From: Larkinella sp051857545
GTDB taxonomy: Bacteria; Bacteroidota; Bacteroidia; Cytophagales; Spirosomataceae
NCBI RefSeq assembly: GCF_051857545.1
Contig: NZ_JBPZHB010000010.1
Location: 186,001 to 250,000 of the forward strand
DNA length: 64,000 nucleotides
Direction of reading: 5' to 3'
Positions 16,312 through 25,359 of this stretch are shown piece by piece. The translations under genes and the position numbers were made by a program. The notes under the pieces were generated by a model. It worked only from the letters and a program-made list of their open reading frames with translations, had not been told where the DNA came from and searched no databases. Each line of letters starts with the position of its first letter. The first letter of the stretch is position 1.

Positions 16312-17481
16312 TTACTTCAACAACGCCATCACGGCATCATCACCGACCACCGCGTTGGCCGGTCGCGGATTAGCGTTCGTAAAAACCTGCAAATCAGCCG
16401 GTTTTAACAGCACGTTCGGGCTTTCATCGATGTGGCCGTCTTTCATTACTTTGTTTAGATCAAGCTTGAGATGCAGGGCCAGAAAGCGGTAGGCAGCCGT
16501 TCGTTTGGAAGGGCCGAAGTCGTGCTTTTCGTTCGGCAGGTGAACATTCTCGACCCGGTTTTTGGCGTTGTAAAAACCGTAGATCCGCTGGACGTGCGGG
16601 AATTCGACATTCGGCGTGTTTTTGGTCCAGTCACCACCGTCCGAAATCATGATCATGGGCCGGGGAGCGGCCAGGGCGGCAATCTCAACGTTGTTGGTTT
16701 CGTGGGTCGGGCGTTTGTGAATCGGCATGCCACTTTCGCAAACGCAACCGCCGAAGAAGTGCGCCGAAACCATGACAACTGGCACCGAAACTTTCACGCG
16801 TGAATCCAGCGCCGTGAGCAGAAAGGTCTGCGTTCCTCCGCCGGATTCGCCCGAAACCGCCACGCGTTCGGGATCGACTTCCGGCAAACCGGTCAGAAAA
16901 TCCAGCGCCCGGATGCTGTTCAGCGTCTGCAATTTGGCGGCTTCCGGTAGCTTGTGGCTACACTGTTTCGAATCGCCATAGCCCAGCATATCGTAGACAA
17001 ACACAACCGCACCCATTTTTGCCATCGTGATGCAGCGTTGCTGGGTCTGTTCCACAAACCGGGCATCCGAATTAGCTACATGGCCGTGCGGGCAAAGAAC
17101 GGCGGCTGTTTTCCCGGAAATACTGGCCGGTTTGTACAGATTTCCGGTTACGTAAAAACCGGGTAAACTTTCAAACGCAACGTTCTCGACCGTATAGCCG
17201 TCCATTTTTCGAAGACTGTGCCGGATAGGATTGAGCGGAGCAAAGGCCGGTTTTTCCGGCAGTTTCAGCCCCTCGCGGATGCCTTGCCGGATCTGGACGG
17301 CCCGCTTTTCCCAGGAAGCCCGGTCATTATACGCAATGGCGCAATTCTGGAGGGCTTTTGCACCGTCGGGTTCGCTATAGTAGGCCCCCTGCCGCAACTC
17401 GGGCCGGTCGGGATTCGGTTGGGCAACCACGCGCAGGGAAAGGAGGGAGAGCAATGAAAGAGCGGCAAACGAAGATCGCAT
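16312..17481 (-). CDS. Exported alpha/beta hydrolase (acetyl-xylan-esterase/dienelactone-hydrolase-like)
   Basis: The 389-residue product has a signal peptide (MRSSFAALSLLSLLSLRVVAQ). The alpha/beta hydrolase core has the oxyanion region AAVLCPHGHVAN at about 126-137, the nucleophile elbow VAVSGESGGGTQ with Ser213, and the catalytic-His candidate in NEKHDFGPSKR near 325. The length and the CPHGH motif are like those of Bacteroidota esterases found near polysaccharide-degrading genes, which remove acetyl or other acyl groups. It is divergent from the sulfatase gene, with 129 bp between them that must contain both promoters. Confidence 0.85.
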   Translation of the reverse strand: MRSSFAALSLLSLLSLRVVAQPNPDRPELRQGAYYSEPDGAKALQNCAIAYNDRASWEKRAVQIRQGIREGLKLPEKPAFAPLNPIRHSLRKMDGYTVENVAFESLPGFYVTGNLYKPASISGKTAAVLCPHGHVANSDARFVEQTQQRCITMAKMGAVVFVYDMLGYGDSKQCSHKLPEAAKLQTLNSIRALDFLTGLPEVDPERVAVSGESGGGTQTFLLTALDSRVKVSVPVVMVSAHFFGGCVCESGMPIHKRPTHETNNVEIAALAAPRPMIMISDGGDWTKNTPNVEFPHVQRIYGFYNAKNRVENVHLPNEKHDFGPSKRTAAYRFLALHLKLDLNKVMKDGHIDESPNVLLKPADLQVFTNANPRPANAVVGDDAVMALLK

Positions 17482-17610
17482 TTCAGGTTGAATTTAGGGT
17501 TATGCTAAAGTAAATGTTTTTGGAATGGAGACAAAATAAGATGCAGTTTCCCGTGGACTAATCGCGATTTATACCGTTTATTTACGGTTCCAATCAAAAC
17601 CGGAACTCCC

Positions 17611-19008
17611 ATGAATCATTTTCACAAAACCGCATGGTTAATTTCTATACTGGTACTATGGACTTTGTATGATGTAAGGGCGCAGTCGGCCAAACAACCC
17701 AACTTTATCATCATTCTGGCGGATGATTTGGGCTACGGTGATTTGAGTTGCTACGGTCACCCCACCATTCGAACGCCCCACCTGGATCAAATGGCCGCCG
17801 AAGGAACCCGCTTTACCCAGTTTTACGTGGCCGCCAACGTCTGCACACCCAGTCGGGCGGCTCTGCTAACGGGGCGGTTGCCGATTCGGAACGGCATTTT
17901 CGGCAAGCGGGCGGTCTTTTTTCCCAACTCGGCCAACGGGTTACCGCACAGCGAAATGACGATTGCGAAAGCCCTGAAAAGCAAGGGGTATCGAACGGGC
18001 ATCGTCGGAAAATGGCATTTGGGTTCGAAACCGGAGTTTCTACCTTTGCAGTACGGTTTTGATTCGTATTTCGGACTTCCGTATTCGAACGACATGGGAA
18101 AGGTAGGCTCCTTTCCAACGCAGCCCGCTCCCCCGAACAACAATCCGCTCTTGCCCTTGTACCGGGATAATACCGTGATCGAAACCGAACCGGATCAGCG
18201 ATTACTAACCAAACGGTATACCGACGAGGTGCTGAACTTCATTTCGAAGAACCAGGGAAAATCGTTCTTTATGTACTACGCCAGCCCATTTCCGCACGTG
18301 CCGCTGTATGCTTCGGACGATTTTGCCGGCAAGAGCAAACGCGGTTTGTACGGCGATGTGGTGGAGGAACTGGACTGGAGCGTGGGTCAGATTCTGAAAA
18401 AGCTGAAGGATCTGAAGCTGGATAAAAACACATTCGTCGTTTTTCTGAGCGATAATGGCCCGTGGCTGATCAAAAACCGGCTGGAAGAAAACGGCGGTTC
18501 GGCTGGGCCATTGTTTGAAGCGAAAGGGTCAACCTACGAGGGCGGGATGCGCGTCCCGGCCATCGTCTGGGGCCCCGGCCTGGTGAAAGCCAACACCGTG
18601 TCGTCCGCCGTGGCGACGTCGATGGATTTGTTTCCAACCATTCTGAATCTGGCGAAGGTGCCACTGCCGAAAGATCAGGTGCTGGATGGGCAGAACATCA
18701 AAGACCTGTTGACCGGCCAAAAGGACAAGGTGACCGATCTGGTGTATTATTACGATTCCGACCGTTTGTACGCCATTCGGAAAGGCCCCTGGAAAGCGCA
18801 TTTCACGACGCATCCGTCCTATTCGCCGGAAGCTCCGGTGCCGCACGACCCGGCCTGGTTGTATAACCTGGAAGTTGATCCCGGCGAGCGGTATGAGGTG
18901 GGCCGCAAACACCCGGAAATTCTGGAGGAGCTGAAAAAGGAGTTTGAAAAACACCGGGCGGGGGTGGTGCCGGTAGCGCCCTTGCTGGATGCCATTGTGG
19001 AGAAATAG
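17611..19008 (+). CDS. Exported sulfatase (type I, formylglycine-dependent)
   Basis: The 465-residue product has a signal peptide (about residues 1-25) and the N-terminal metal-binding ADDLGYGD at 37-44. The sulfatase signature is NVCTPSRAALLTG, in which Cys78 of CxPSR is converted to formylglycine. GIVGKWHLG and VVFLSDNGPW complete the active site. It follows the arylsulfatase A-like layout and hydrolyses sulfate esters, probably on a glycan. A maturase (anSME or FGE) is needed and none is in the window. A sialate-O-acetylesterase-like gene follows 72 bp downstream on the same strand. Confidence 0.95.
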   Translation: MNHFHKTAWLISILVLWTLYDVRAQSAKQPNFIIILADDLGYGDLSCYGHPTIRTPHLDQMAAEGTRFTQFYVAANVCTPSRAALLTGRLPIRNGIFGKRAVFFPNSANGLPHSEMTIAKALKSKGYRTGIVGKWHLGSKPEFLPLQYGFDSYFGLPYSNDMGKVGSFPTQPAPPNNNPLLPLYRDNTVIETEPDQRLLTKRYTDEVLNFISKNQGKSFFMYYASPFPHVPLYASDDFAGKSKRGLYGDVVEELDWSVGQILKKLKDLKLDKNTFVVFLSDNGPWLIKNRLEENGGSAGPLFEAKGSTYEGGMRVPAIVWGPGLVKANTVSSAVATSMDLFPTILNLAKVPLPKDQVLDGQNIKDLLTGQKDKVTDLVYYYDSDRLYAIRKGPWKAHFTTHPSYSPEAPVPHDPAWLYNLEVDPGERYEVGRKHPEILEELKKEFEKHRAGVVPVAPLLDAIVEK

Positions 19009-19080
19009 ACGGTTTTATGACGGAATACCGCTTACTTTGCGATTCTGGAAGGAACATCCTGAACCGTTTCGATGAACTGT

Positions 19081-20484
19081 ATGAAAAAGATACTCGCGCT
19101 GGTATTGCTGGCTACGACCTCCTGGGCTAATGTCACCTTGCCGTCTGTGTTAAATTCCAACATGGTGCTGCAACAGCAGACCGAAATCATGATCTGGGGC
19201 TGGGCTGATCCGACGGAAAAAGTGACGGTTTCGGCCAGTTGGGAAAGCCAGCCGGTGAGCACCACCTGCGCCGACAATGCCATCTGGAAGGTGAGTCTGC
19301 GAACACCCAAGGCGGGCGGACCTTACACGATCACGATCAATGGGTATAATAAAGTCGAATTGACCAACATCCTGATTGGCGAGGTGTGGCTGTGTTCCGG
19401 GCAGTCGAACATGGAAATGACGGCGAGTGGGGGCGCCAAAGATGCCCGCGCCGAACTGCCAACGGCGTTCAATGCCAACATCCGGTTCTTCAAGATTCCG
19501 AAACGGGCCGCGGATTCGCCCCAGGTCGATGTTCGGGGCAACTGGGCGGTTTGCGATTCGCTGACGATGAAGTATTTCAGCGCGGTCGGTTATTTTTTCG
19601 GGAAAAAATTGCAGAACACCCTCAACGTTCCCATCGGTTTGATCGATATGTCGTGGGGCGGTTCGTTCATGGACTCCTGGGTGCCGGAACCCATCGCAAT
19701 GCTCTACCCGGAAACCCGCCGGTCGGCCCAAACGATGCCGAAAGCGCCCTGGGCCCCCAATAAACCGGGCGTGCTTTACAACGGCATGGCCGCACCGATC
19801 ACATCGTTTCCGATTGCCGGCGTAATCTGGTACCAGGGTGAAGCCAACCGCCACGATGCACCGGCCTACCACAAACTGACGCACGCGCTGGTCGACTCCT
19901 GGCGGGGCGTATGGCAGACGGATTTTCCGTTTTATTACGTCCAGATTGCCCCCTATACCTACGGCGATAAATACCAGACCGCAGCCACGCGGGAAAGTCA
20001 GACGAAAGCGATGGACATTCGGAAATCAGGAATGATCGTGACAACGGATCTGGTGGACAACCTGAAGGATATTCACCCGGCTTATAAAAAAGAAGTGGGT
20101 AACCGGCTGGCTAACTGGGCCTTGGCGGAAACCTACGGGCAGAATGTGGGGCTGTATAAAAGCCCGCAATACCGTTCGATGCAGGTGGACGGCAATAAAA
20201 TCCGGATTACGTTCGACAACGCGCCCAACGGCTTGATCGCCAAAGGGACAGACATTGCCGAGCTGGAAATTGCGGAAGCCGACAAAGTATTTTCCAAAGC
20301 GCAGGCCCGCATCAAAGGAAACACGCTGGAGGTTTGGGCCGAGAACATCAAAAATCCGGTGGCAGTGCGGTTTGCGTTCCGCGATGCCCCGGTGCCGAAT
20401 CTCTTTAGCAAGGAAGGACTGCCGGTGATTCCGTTTCGCACGGATGCGTGGGATTTGGGATTAATTTCTGCCCCGAAGCCATAA
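19081..20484 (+). CDS. Sialate O-acetylesterase-like SGNH hydrolase
   Basis: The start is placed at the ATG at 19081 (MKKILALVLLATTSWA signal); an ATG 9 bp upstream is possible. The ~467-residue product has a beta-domain, then the SGNH block EVWLCSGQSNMEM with nucleophile Ser109, and VIWYQGEANRH (Gly/Gln/Glu block). DIHPAYKKEVGNRLANWAL contains the Asp-xx-His pair. Members remove acetyl groups from sialic acid or from plant polysaccharides such as xylan and pectin. With the sulfatase just upstream this suggests debranching of a decorated polysaccharide. Confidence 0.93.
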   Translation: MKKILALVLLATTSWANVTLPSVLNSNMVLQQQTEIMIWGWADPTEKVTVSASWESQPVSTTCADNAIWKVSLRTPKAGGPYTITINGYNKVELTNILIGEVWLCSGQSNMEMTASGGAKDARAELPTAFNANIRFFKIPKRAADSPQVDVRGNWAVCDSLTMKYFSAVGYFFGKKLQNTLNVPIGLIDMSWGGSFMDSWVPEPIAMLYPETRRSAQTMPKAPWAPNKPGVLYNGMAAPITSFPIAGVIWYQGEANRHDAPAYHKLTHALVDSWRGVWQTDFPFYYVQIAPYTYGDKYQTAATRESQTKAMDIRKSGMIVTTDLVDNLKDIHPAYKKEVGNRLANWALAETYGQNVGLYKSPQYRSMQVDGNKIRITFDNAPNGLIAKGTDIAELEIAEADKVFSKAQARIKGNTLEVWAENIKNPVAVRFAFRDAPVPNLFSKEGLPVIPFRTDAWDLGLISAPKP

Positions 20485-20577
20485 GAATGGGGATTTCGGG
20501 ATTTTCAACAAATGTATCGACTTGGTTGTTTGTAAATTAAGCAAACAAAACCAGTTAGTAATAATCGATCACGACCT

Positions 20578-20760
20578 ATGCACTACGGAGACACGGTAAA
20601 ACATGCGGATGCGAGCGTCAACAACGGTCATACACTGACGGTTTCGAGCCTGAACGAAGAAGAAACGCAGGTACTCTGCCGACTGGATGACGATTCAGAA
20701 GAATGGTTCGACGTGAATGACCTGACCGTTGTTGACGAGTTTGATGATAGCTTTATCTGA
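20578..20760 (+). CDS. Small acidic hypothetical protein
   Basis: The 60-residue, strongly acidic product (MHYGDTVKHADASVNNGHTLTV...) has a beta-strand-rich pattern and an acidic tail (LTVVDEFDDSFI). It resembles small SH3/KOW-like proteins in size and strand pattern, but I do not recognise a family. It lies 93 bp after the acetylesterase. An imperfect hairpin (TTGTTTG...CAAACAA, about 20526-20548) lies just upstream. Confidence 0.55.
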   Translation: MHYGDTVKHADASVNNGHTLTVSSLNEEETQVLCRLDDDSEEWFDVNDLTVVDEFDDSFI

Positions 20761-20865
20761 AAGAGAATAGGTGAATGTAAAATTTTAACAGGGACGCCCT
20801 TTGGGTTTGTGAATTGGTAAGAAACCAAGATTACCAACGCATGGATTACTCCATTGCGCAGACGT

Positions 20866-23253
20866 TTATTCAAGAATTAACTCTTTTTTCAGAAACGAGT
20901 TTGAGTGCGTCGTTAGCCAAAGGGCAGGTTGAAGTGTTGTCAATGTACCATCCGTTGAAAATAACGAAATCGTTAATGCCTGGTTCAGCAGGTGGTTTTT
21001 AAGCGGGAAGTAAAAGGTCACATTGCCATCGACCGTATCGATGTGCTCCCAGTTGTTGTACGGAAACGACGGGCTCCGATCGTTGGGAGCGATCACCTCA
21101 TTTCCGAAATGAATGGCTGCAAACAACCCCTCGGTTTTGTAATTTCCTGGTACGGCCAGGGCCAGATAGCTGCCTGAATCGGCCTCCGCGATTGAAAAAG
21201 AATGCGCCCAGGCCAGCTTCGCTTCTTTCTCTTTTTCGAATAAATTGCTGGCTTTCCACGAGCGGGCTGGAAGTTTCCGGCCCTGATAAAACCCTTCGAT
21301 TTCCCGAACCGACAGCGGAGCATTGGCAATTTTTACATACCGATAGGATCCATCCCCCGGAACTGTCAGGTGCAAATCGTCCCCGGTTCGTTTCATGGTT
21401 GCCGACTGCCAGTGAACCAGATCATTGGAAAAAGCAACGGAACCGGGTTGGTAGTCAGCGGGAATCCGGCGGAGAACAAGTTGATCGATTCGCGTCGGAT
21501 TTTGCAAATCGATCCGCAGCGCACCGGGCTGAATGACACCTTTTGTGTAGGTACTGGCGTAGGCGTTAAAGGCCGTACCAGTATCGCCATCAAAGGCGTA
21601 ACGATCCCACGAACCGGTTTGAACAAAGGTCGGATCGTTGAAAAAAGCGTCGCGGGCGGCCTGGACTTCCGGGTGTTGCGTTTTTCCCGCACGCGCCAGA
21701 CTGCGTACTTCCAGCGCATTGTTGTCGTTGGCAAAACACATTGTTTCGTACATCGACGGATGCGTGGACGGTAGCTTGATTGGCGAAAGCGTGCCAACGA
21801 AGCGATGGGAAGCCGCCTTTTGCACCTTTCCGGGAAATGACACCTTCATTTCAGAACCAACAGCGTTGGTGGTTATTCCATCCAGCGTCGCTCGGGTGAA
21901 CGCACGGTTTCCGGTCTTGATCCGGACGGTATGGGTTATCCCCGCTTTCCCCAGTAGCTGCATTACCAGCGGTTTGCCGGGCTGGTCATTGATGATTTTA
22001 TAATCGATTCCGGTGACCGAAAAGTCGGTATCCTCGGCGGTTATCGTAAACAAAGCCGACCGAAACGGTTGAACTTCCACCGGTACCTGTTTCCCGTATT
22101 CGAAAACGCCAATGACTTTTTCGGTGGGATGAATCTGTTTGACGGTGTAACGTGGTGCTGGTTCCAGGCCGATGGAACGGTCACACCGGATGGCACGAGT
22201 TTCGCTGGTCCAGCCCAGGTTTCGCAACGTAATAAACCGCGTGGTGGCATTTCCGCGGGAAACCGCCTTGTAACCGTAATCCGTTTCGGGTAACGGCATG
22301 GCTTGGGTAAGAATTGACCGGTATTGCCGGTGCAGGTTGTAGATGCGGGCCAGCGTTGGAAATTCGTCGTCGCGCAACAGCCACGGATTGCCATAAATCT
22401 CCGGCGCCATGATCAGGCTGCGGTTAAAAGCCTGCAGAATGAGGTCGTCTTCCCAGAAATCAAGCGCGGAGGAAAGGCAAATACCGTGGTCTTCGGTCAG
22501 GCGCAGCAGGTTGGGCGGGTACCCCCGTTTCATGTTCCCCTGCCGGTGATGAATGGCCGTCGCATCGTTGAAATTATTGACATCGATGTAGGTTTCCTTG
22601 CCTTCCCACAAAAAGGTCGTGGTATATTTTTTAGCCGCTTCACTCAGTGAAATGCGGTGGTTCAGTACGATCAGATCGGGCGAATACTGCCGGGCTTTTT
22701 GCATCGCCTGAATGAAGTACGGTTCTTTTTCAGGACGTAAATCGCTGCAACAGGCGTCCATTTTGAAAATTTTGAACCGGTAGTCCCGGCAAAGATTGCC
22801 CAGCAGATCCACGCGCTGTTGAGCCTCCTGGGGCGTGTTGCCGTATCCGTCGGGACCAATCCACAATCCCAGGCGCGTTCCGATGCTGTCGGCGCGTTGG
22901 GCAATGGTCCTGAAGCCGTTGGGAAACGCTTTTCGGAACCAGGGCGAGTTCAGGTTGCCATACGCCATTTCTTTCGGCGTCGACGAGCAGTTTGGCCCGT
23001 TGTCGAACACGCCCGCGTCGAGCAGAAACACGTCGAGTTGCATCCCATACTGCCGCTTCATCCAGCCGAAGAAGTCAAGGTTTCGCAGGGTTTTATGCTC
23101 GTTGGAGCCATTCCAATTCCGGTTGATCCAGTCGAAATACATGGCCATCGAAGGTGTTTTTTCGTCGGCTCCGGGATAAACGGGTTGGTCGGTCTGGGCG
23201 TAAACGGAGGTGAACGTAAAAAAGGCAAGCAGGCAGCGGATCAGGCGGGTCAT
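20866..23253 (-). CDS. Clan GH-D glycoside hydrolase (alpha-galactosidase-like) with C-terminal discoidin-like region
   Basis: The 795-residue exported protein has a signal peptide (MTRLIRCLLAFFTFTSVYAQ). The first ~370 residues are TIM-barrel-like with QLDVFLLDAGVFDN, LGLWIGPDGYGN and FKIFKMDACCSD. Asp166 of KMD aligns by motif with the nucleophile of GH27/GH36/GH31. A beta domain follows, then at about 480-640 a discoidin (F5/8 type C) like part with YAFDGDTGTAFNAYAS, IDLQNPTRIDQLVLRRIP and YRYVKI. It is the last gene of the ECF/FecR-SusCD-GH97 operon, 23 bp after GH97. Terminal alpha-galactoside hydrolysis is plausible; the exact family is not certain. Confidence 0.8.
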   Translation of the reverse strand: MTRLIRCLLAFFTFTSVYAQTDQPVYPGADEKTPSMAMYFDWINRNWNGSNEHKTLRNLDFFGWMKRQYGMQLDVFLLDAGVFDNGPNCSSTPKEMAYGNLNSPWFRKAFPNGFRTIAQRADSIGTRLGLWIGPDGYGNTPQEAQQRVDLLGNLCRDYRFKIFKMDACCSDLRPEKEPYFIQAMQKARQYSPDLIVLNHRISLSEAAKKYTTTFLWEGKETYIDVNNFNDATAIHHRQGNMKRGYPPNLLRLTEDHGICLSSALDFWEDDLILQAFNRSLIMAPEIYGNPWLLRDDEFPTLARIYNLHRQYRSILTQAMPLPETDYGYKAVSRGNATTRFITLRNLGWTSETRAIRCDRSIGLEPAPRYTVKQIHPTEKVIGVFEYGKQVPVEVQPFRSALFTITAEDTDFSVTGIDYKIINDQPGKPLVMQLLGKAGITHTVRIKTGNRAFTRATLDGITTNAVGSEMKVSFPGKVQKAASHRFVGTLSPIKLPSTHPSMYETMCFANDNNALEVRSLARAGKTQHPEVQAARDAFFNDPTFVQTGSWDRYAFDGDTGTAFNAYASTYTKGVIQPGALRIDLQNPTRIDQLVLRRIPADYQPGSVAFSNDLVHWQSATMKRTGDDLHLTVPGDGSYRYVKIANAPLSVREIEGFYQGRKLPARSWKASNLFEKEKEAKLAWAHSFSIAEADSGSYLALAVPGNYKTEGLFAAIHFGNEVIAPNDRSPSFPYNNWEHIDTVDGNVTFYFPLKNHLLNQALTISLFSTDGTLTTLQPALWLTTHSNSFLKKELILE

Positions 23254-23276
23254 TGGAAATAGGGTTTCGAACGGAA

Positions 23277-25271
23277 TTATTTCTTTCGCAATCGGACTAC
23301 GTAACCGCCCCCCGGTGCCAGGTGGACTGGTAGCACGGTATTTTTGGTGACGGTTTTTGTCGATAATTTATAATCGGAAGCGTAACGGTCAGCATTCAGA
23401 CCGTCTTCGCAAATGGTGGCTTCGTAGGTTCCCATATCCAGAAAATCTAGGGGGAACGTCAGATCCCGAGCCGTTGAATCCGTCATTGCGCCCACGAACC
23501 AATCCTGATTTTTTTTACGAGCCGTCACGAGATAGTCGCCCAGGCGGGCGTCCAGCACCCGGGTCGTATCCCAGGTTGTCGGAATGCTGCCCATCAATTC
23601 CATAAAAGCCGGTTCGGTCAGGCCCTGCGATGGATTGCCGGAGAAAAACTGAATCGGACTTTCGTAGACGATAAACATTGCTAATTGCTGGCAACGCGTG
23701 GTCATCGACATCACGTTTTCGCCAATGGGCCGGAAGGTCCTGGGCGTCGCATTCGCGAGCAAACCCGGTTCGTAATCCATCGGACCGCTGAGCATCCGGA
23801 TGAACGGCAGCAACAGATTGTGGTCGGGCGAGGGTTTGTCGCTCCAGATGTTGAACTCCGAACCCAATACCGCTTCGCGGGCTATGGCGTGCGGGTAGGT
23901 GCGATTGAAACCGGCGGGTTTGTAAGCCCCGTGAAACATAATCATAAGCTTATGCCGCGCGCAGGCTTCGGCAATTTTCTGGATCAAGCGGACGGTTTTC
24001 TGGTCGTCGCGATCGAAGAAATCCGTCATGATGAAATCAATCCCCCAGCGATTGAATTGCTCCAGGGCGGGTTCTAATTGACGCTCCAGGGTCATCGCCA
24101 GGGTCCACATGCTGACGCCGATGCCTTGCTTTTTGGCATGGGACATGATGTCGTTCATGTTAATTTCTGGCCGGATTTTGAACAAATCCTGCGTATCACT
24201 CCAGCCCGCGTCCATCATAATCCGCTCGAAACCAAATCGTTTGGCGAAGTCGATGTAAAACTTATAGGTCTCGGTGTTGATGCCGCTTTTGAAGGGCACA
24301 TTGAACAAATTTGAGGAAATAATCCATTCGTCGGTCGATTTTCCCGGTTTTACCCACGAAACGTCGGCCACACGCGAAGGTGACGCCAGCCGGTACACCA
24401 GATCATTGCCGGGTAAATCCTTATCACTTGGGGCCACGATCAGCACGCGCCAGGGAAACCTTCGTGTTCCGGCGGTTTTGGCGATGAAGTCGGCCCGTTT
24501 GGTCACGCACTTTTGGGAATATTCACCACCCGTTACGGCTTCGTCCAACGGATAAGGTGCAAAATCGCCCTGCAAAGCCTGGGAACCGGTGCCGGTCAAA
24601 AACATCCCCGGATAATCTTCCAGATCGGATTCGGTAATGGCGATTTTGGGCGTGGTCGTCGGCACCACCAAAACCGGCGTAAAAAACAGGTTCCGGCTGG
24701 TCAGACTATCCAGCGGTTTGACGGTATACGTTTCTTCAAAACTGGTGTGGTAACGGTCCTGGTCTGGCCGTTTGACAACTTCCGGAAAATACAGGCGGTG
24801 GTTTTCGGGAAACTGAAACCGGGCCGTTTCGCTTTTTACGATAATACTGTCTTTCAACGTCGATGTGATTCGGTAGGCAATTCCGTCGTTGTAGGCCCGA
24901 AAAACCAAGCCAAACGAATTGCGGAGGTCAACCGTCAGTTCCTGATAAACATCCGGGATGATTCTCCTTTTTTCCGGAATGGGCGAAACGATCGTCCCTC
25001 GGTTCTGTCTGTTTGTAAACCTCGGATTTCCGGAGCGGGCTGACAGCTTTTTGCCATCCTGCAAAACCAGATCGATTTCAGACGGAGCGATGATCAGCCG
25101 GTTCTGGTAGTAAACCTGGTATGTGATCGTGGATGCCAGGTTGAGAACCACTTTCAGCGATCGGTCGGGGGAGTTAATTTCGCGGATAATCGCATTTTGG
25201 GCGAAGCAGGCTTCGAAAAACCAGCAATAGAAAAAGCCAACCAGAAAAAAACTTACTAGCGTACGTTTCAT
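23277..25271 (-). CDS. GH97 glycoside hydrolase, retaining alpha-galactosidase type
   Basis: The start is the ATG at 25269-25271, which begins a signal peptide (MKRTLVSFFLVGFFYCWFFEACFAQ); a longer frame upstream crosses the terminator and is rejected. The ~664-residue length is typical of GH97. The N-terminal beta-sandwich has INSPDRSLKVVLNL, the middle has FERIMMDAGWSDTQDL, and the C-terminal domain begins near 540. Asp417 in TDFFDRDDQ sits where the retaining nucleophile lies. His447-Gly448 in FHGAYKPAGF has Gly where inverting SusB-type enzymes have a catalytic Glu. From these I infer a retaining alpha-galactosidase rather than an alpha-glucosidase. Second-last gene of the PUL. Confidence 0.88.
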   Translation of the reverse strand: MKRTLVSFFLVGFFYCWFFEACFAQNAIIREINSPDRSLKVVLNLASTITYQVYYQNRLIIAPSEIDLVLQDGKKLSARSGNPRFTNRQNRGTIVSPIPEKRRIIPDVYQELTVDLRNSFGLVFRAYNDGIAYRITSTLKDSIIVKSETARFQFPENHRLYFPEVVKRPDQDRYHTSFEETYTVKPLDSLTSRNLFFTPVLVVPTTTPKIAITESDLEDYPGMFLTGTGSQALQGDFAPYPLDEAVTGGEYSQKCVTKRADFIAKTAGTRRFPWRVLIVAPSDKDLPGNDLVYRLASPSRVADVSWVKPGKSTDEWIISSNLFNVPFKSGINTETYKFYIDFAKRFGFERIMMDAGWSDTQDLFKIRPEINMNDIMSHAKKQGIGVSMWTLAMTLERQLEPALEQFNRWGIDFIMTDFFDRDDQKTVRLIQKIAEACARHKLMIMFHGAYKPAGFNRTYPHAIAREAVLGSEFNIWSDKPSPDHNLLLPFIRMLSGPMDYEPGLLANATPRTFRPIGENVMSMTTRCQQLAMFIVYESPIQFFSGNPSQGLTEPAFMELMGSIPTTWDTTRVLDARLGDYLVTARKKNQDWFVGAMTDSTARDLTFPLDFLDMGTYEATICEDGLNADRYASDYKLSTKTVTKNTVLPVHLAPGGGYVVRLRKK

Positions 25272-25281
25272 GGGATAAGAG

Positions 25282-25340
25282 AAAAGCCCCCTTTGAACAA
25301 GCCAGCCGCCGAAAGGTTTCGGCCTGCTCAAAGGGGTTTT
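25282..25340 (-). terminator. Stem-loop terminator between susD and GH97 genes
   Basis: Arms CCCCTTTGA (25288-25296) and TCAAAGGGG (25328-25336) pair perfectly over 9 bp. A-runs on the left and T-runs on the right give U-tracts in both directions. On the minus strand this would end or attenuate transcription after susD and leave GH97 as a lower-expressed distal gene. Confidence 0.65.
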
Positions 25341-25359
25341 CCAAATGGTGTGGATCAGA

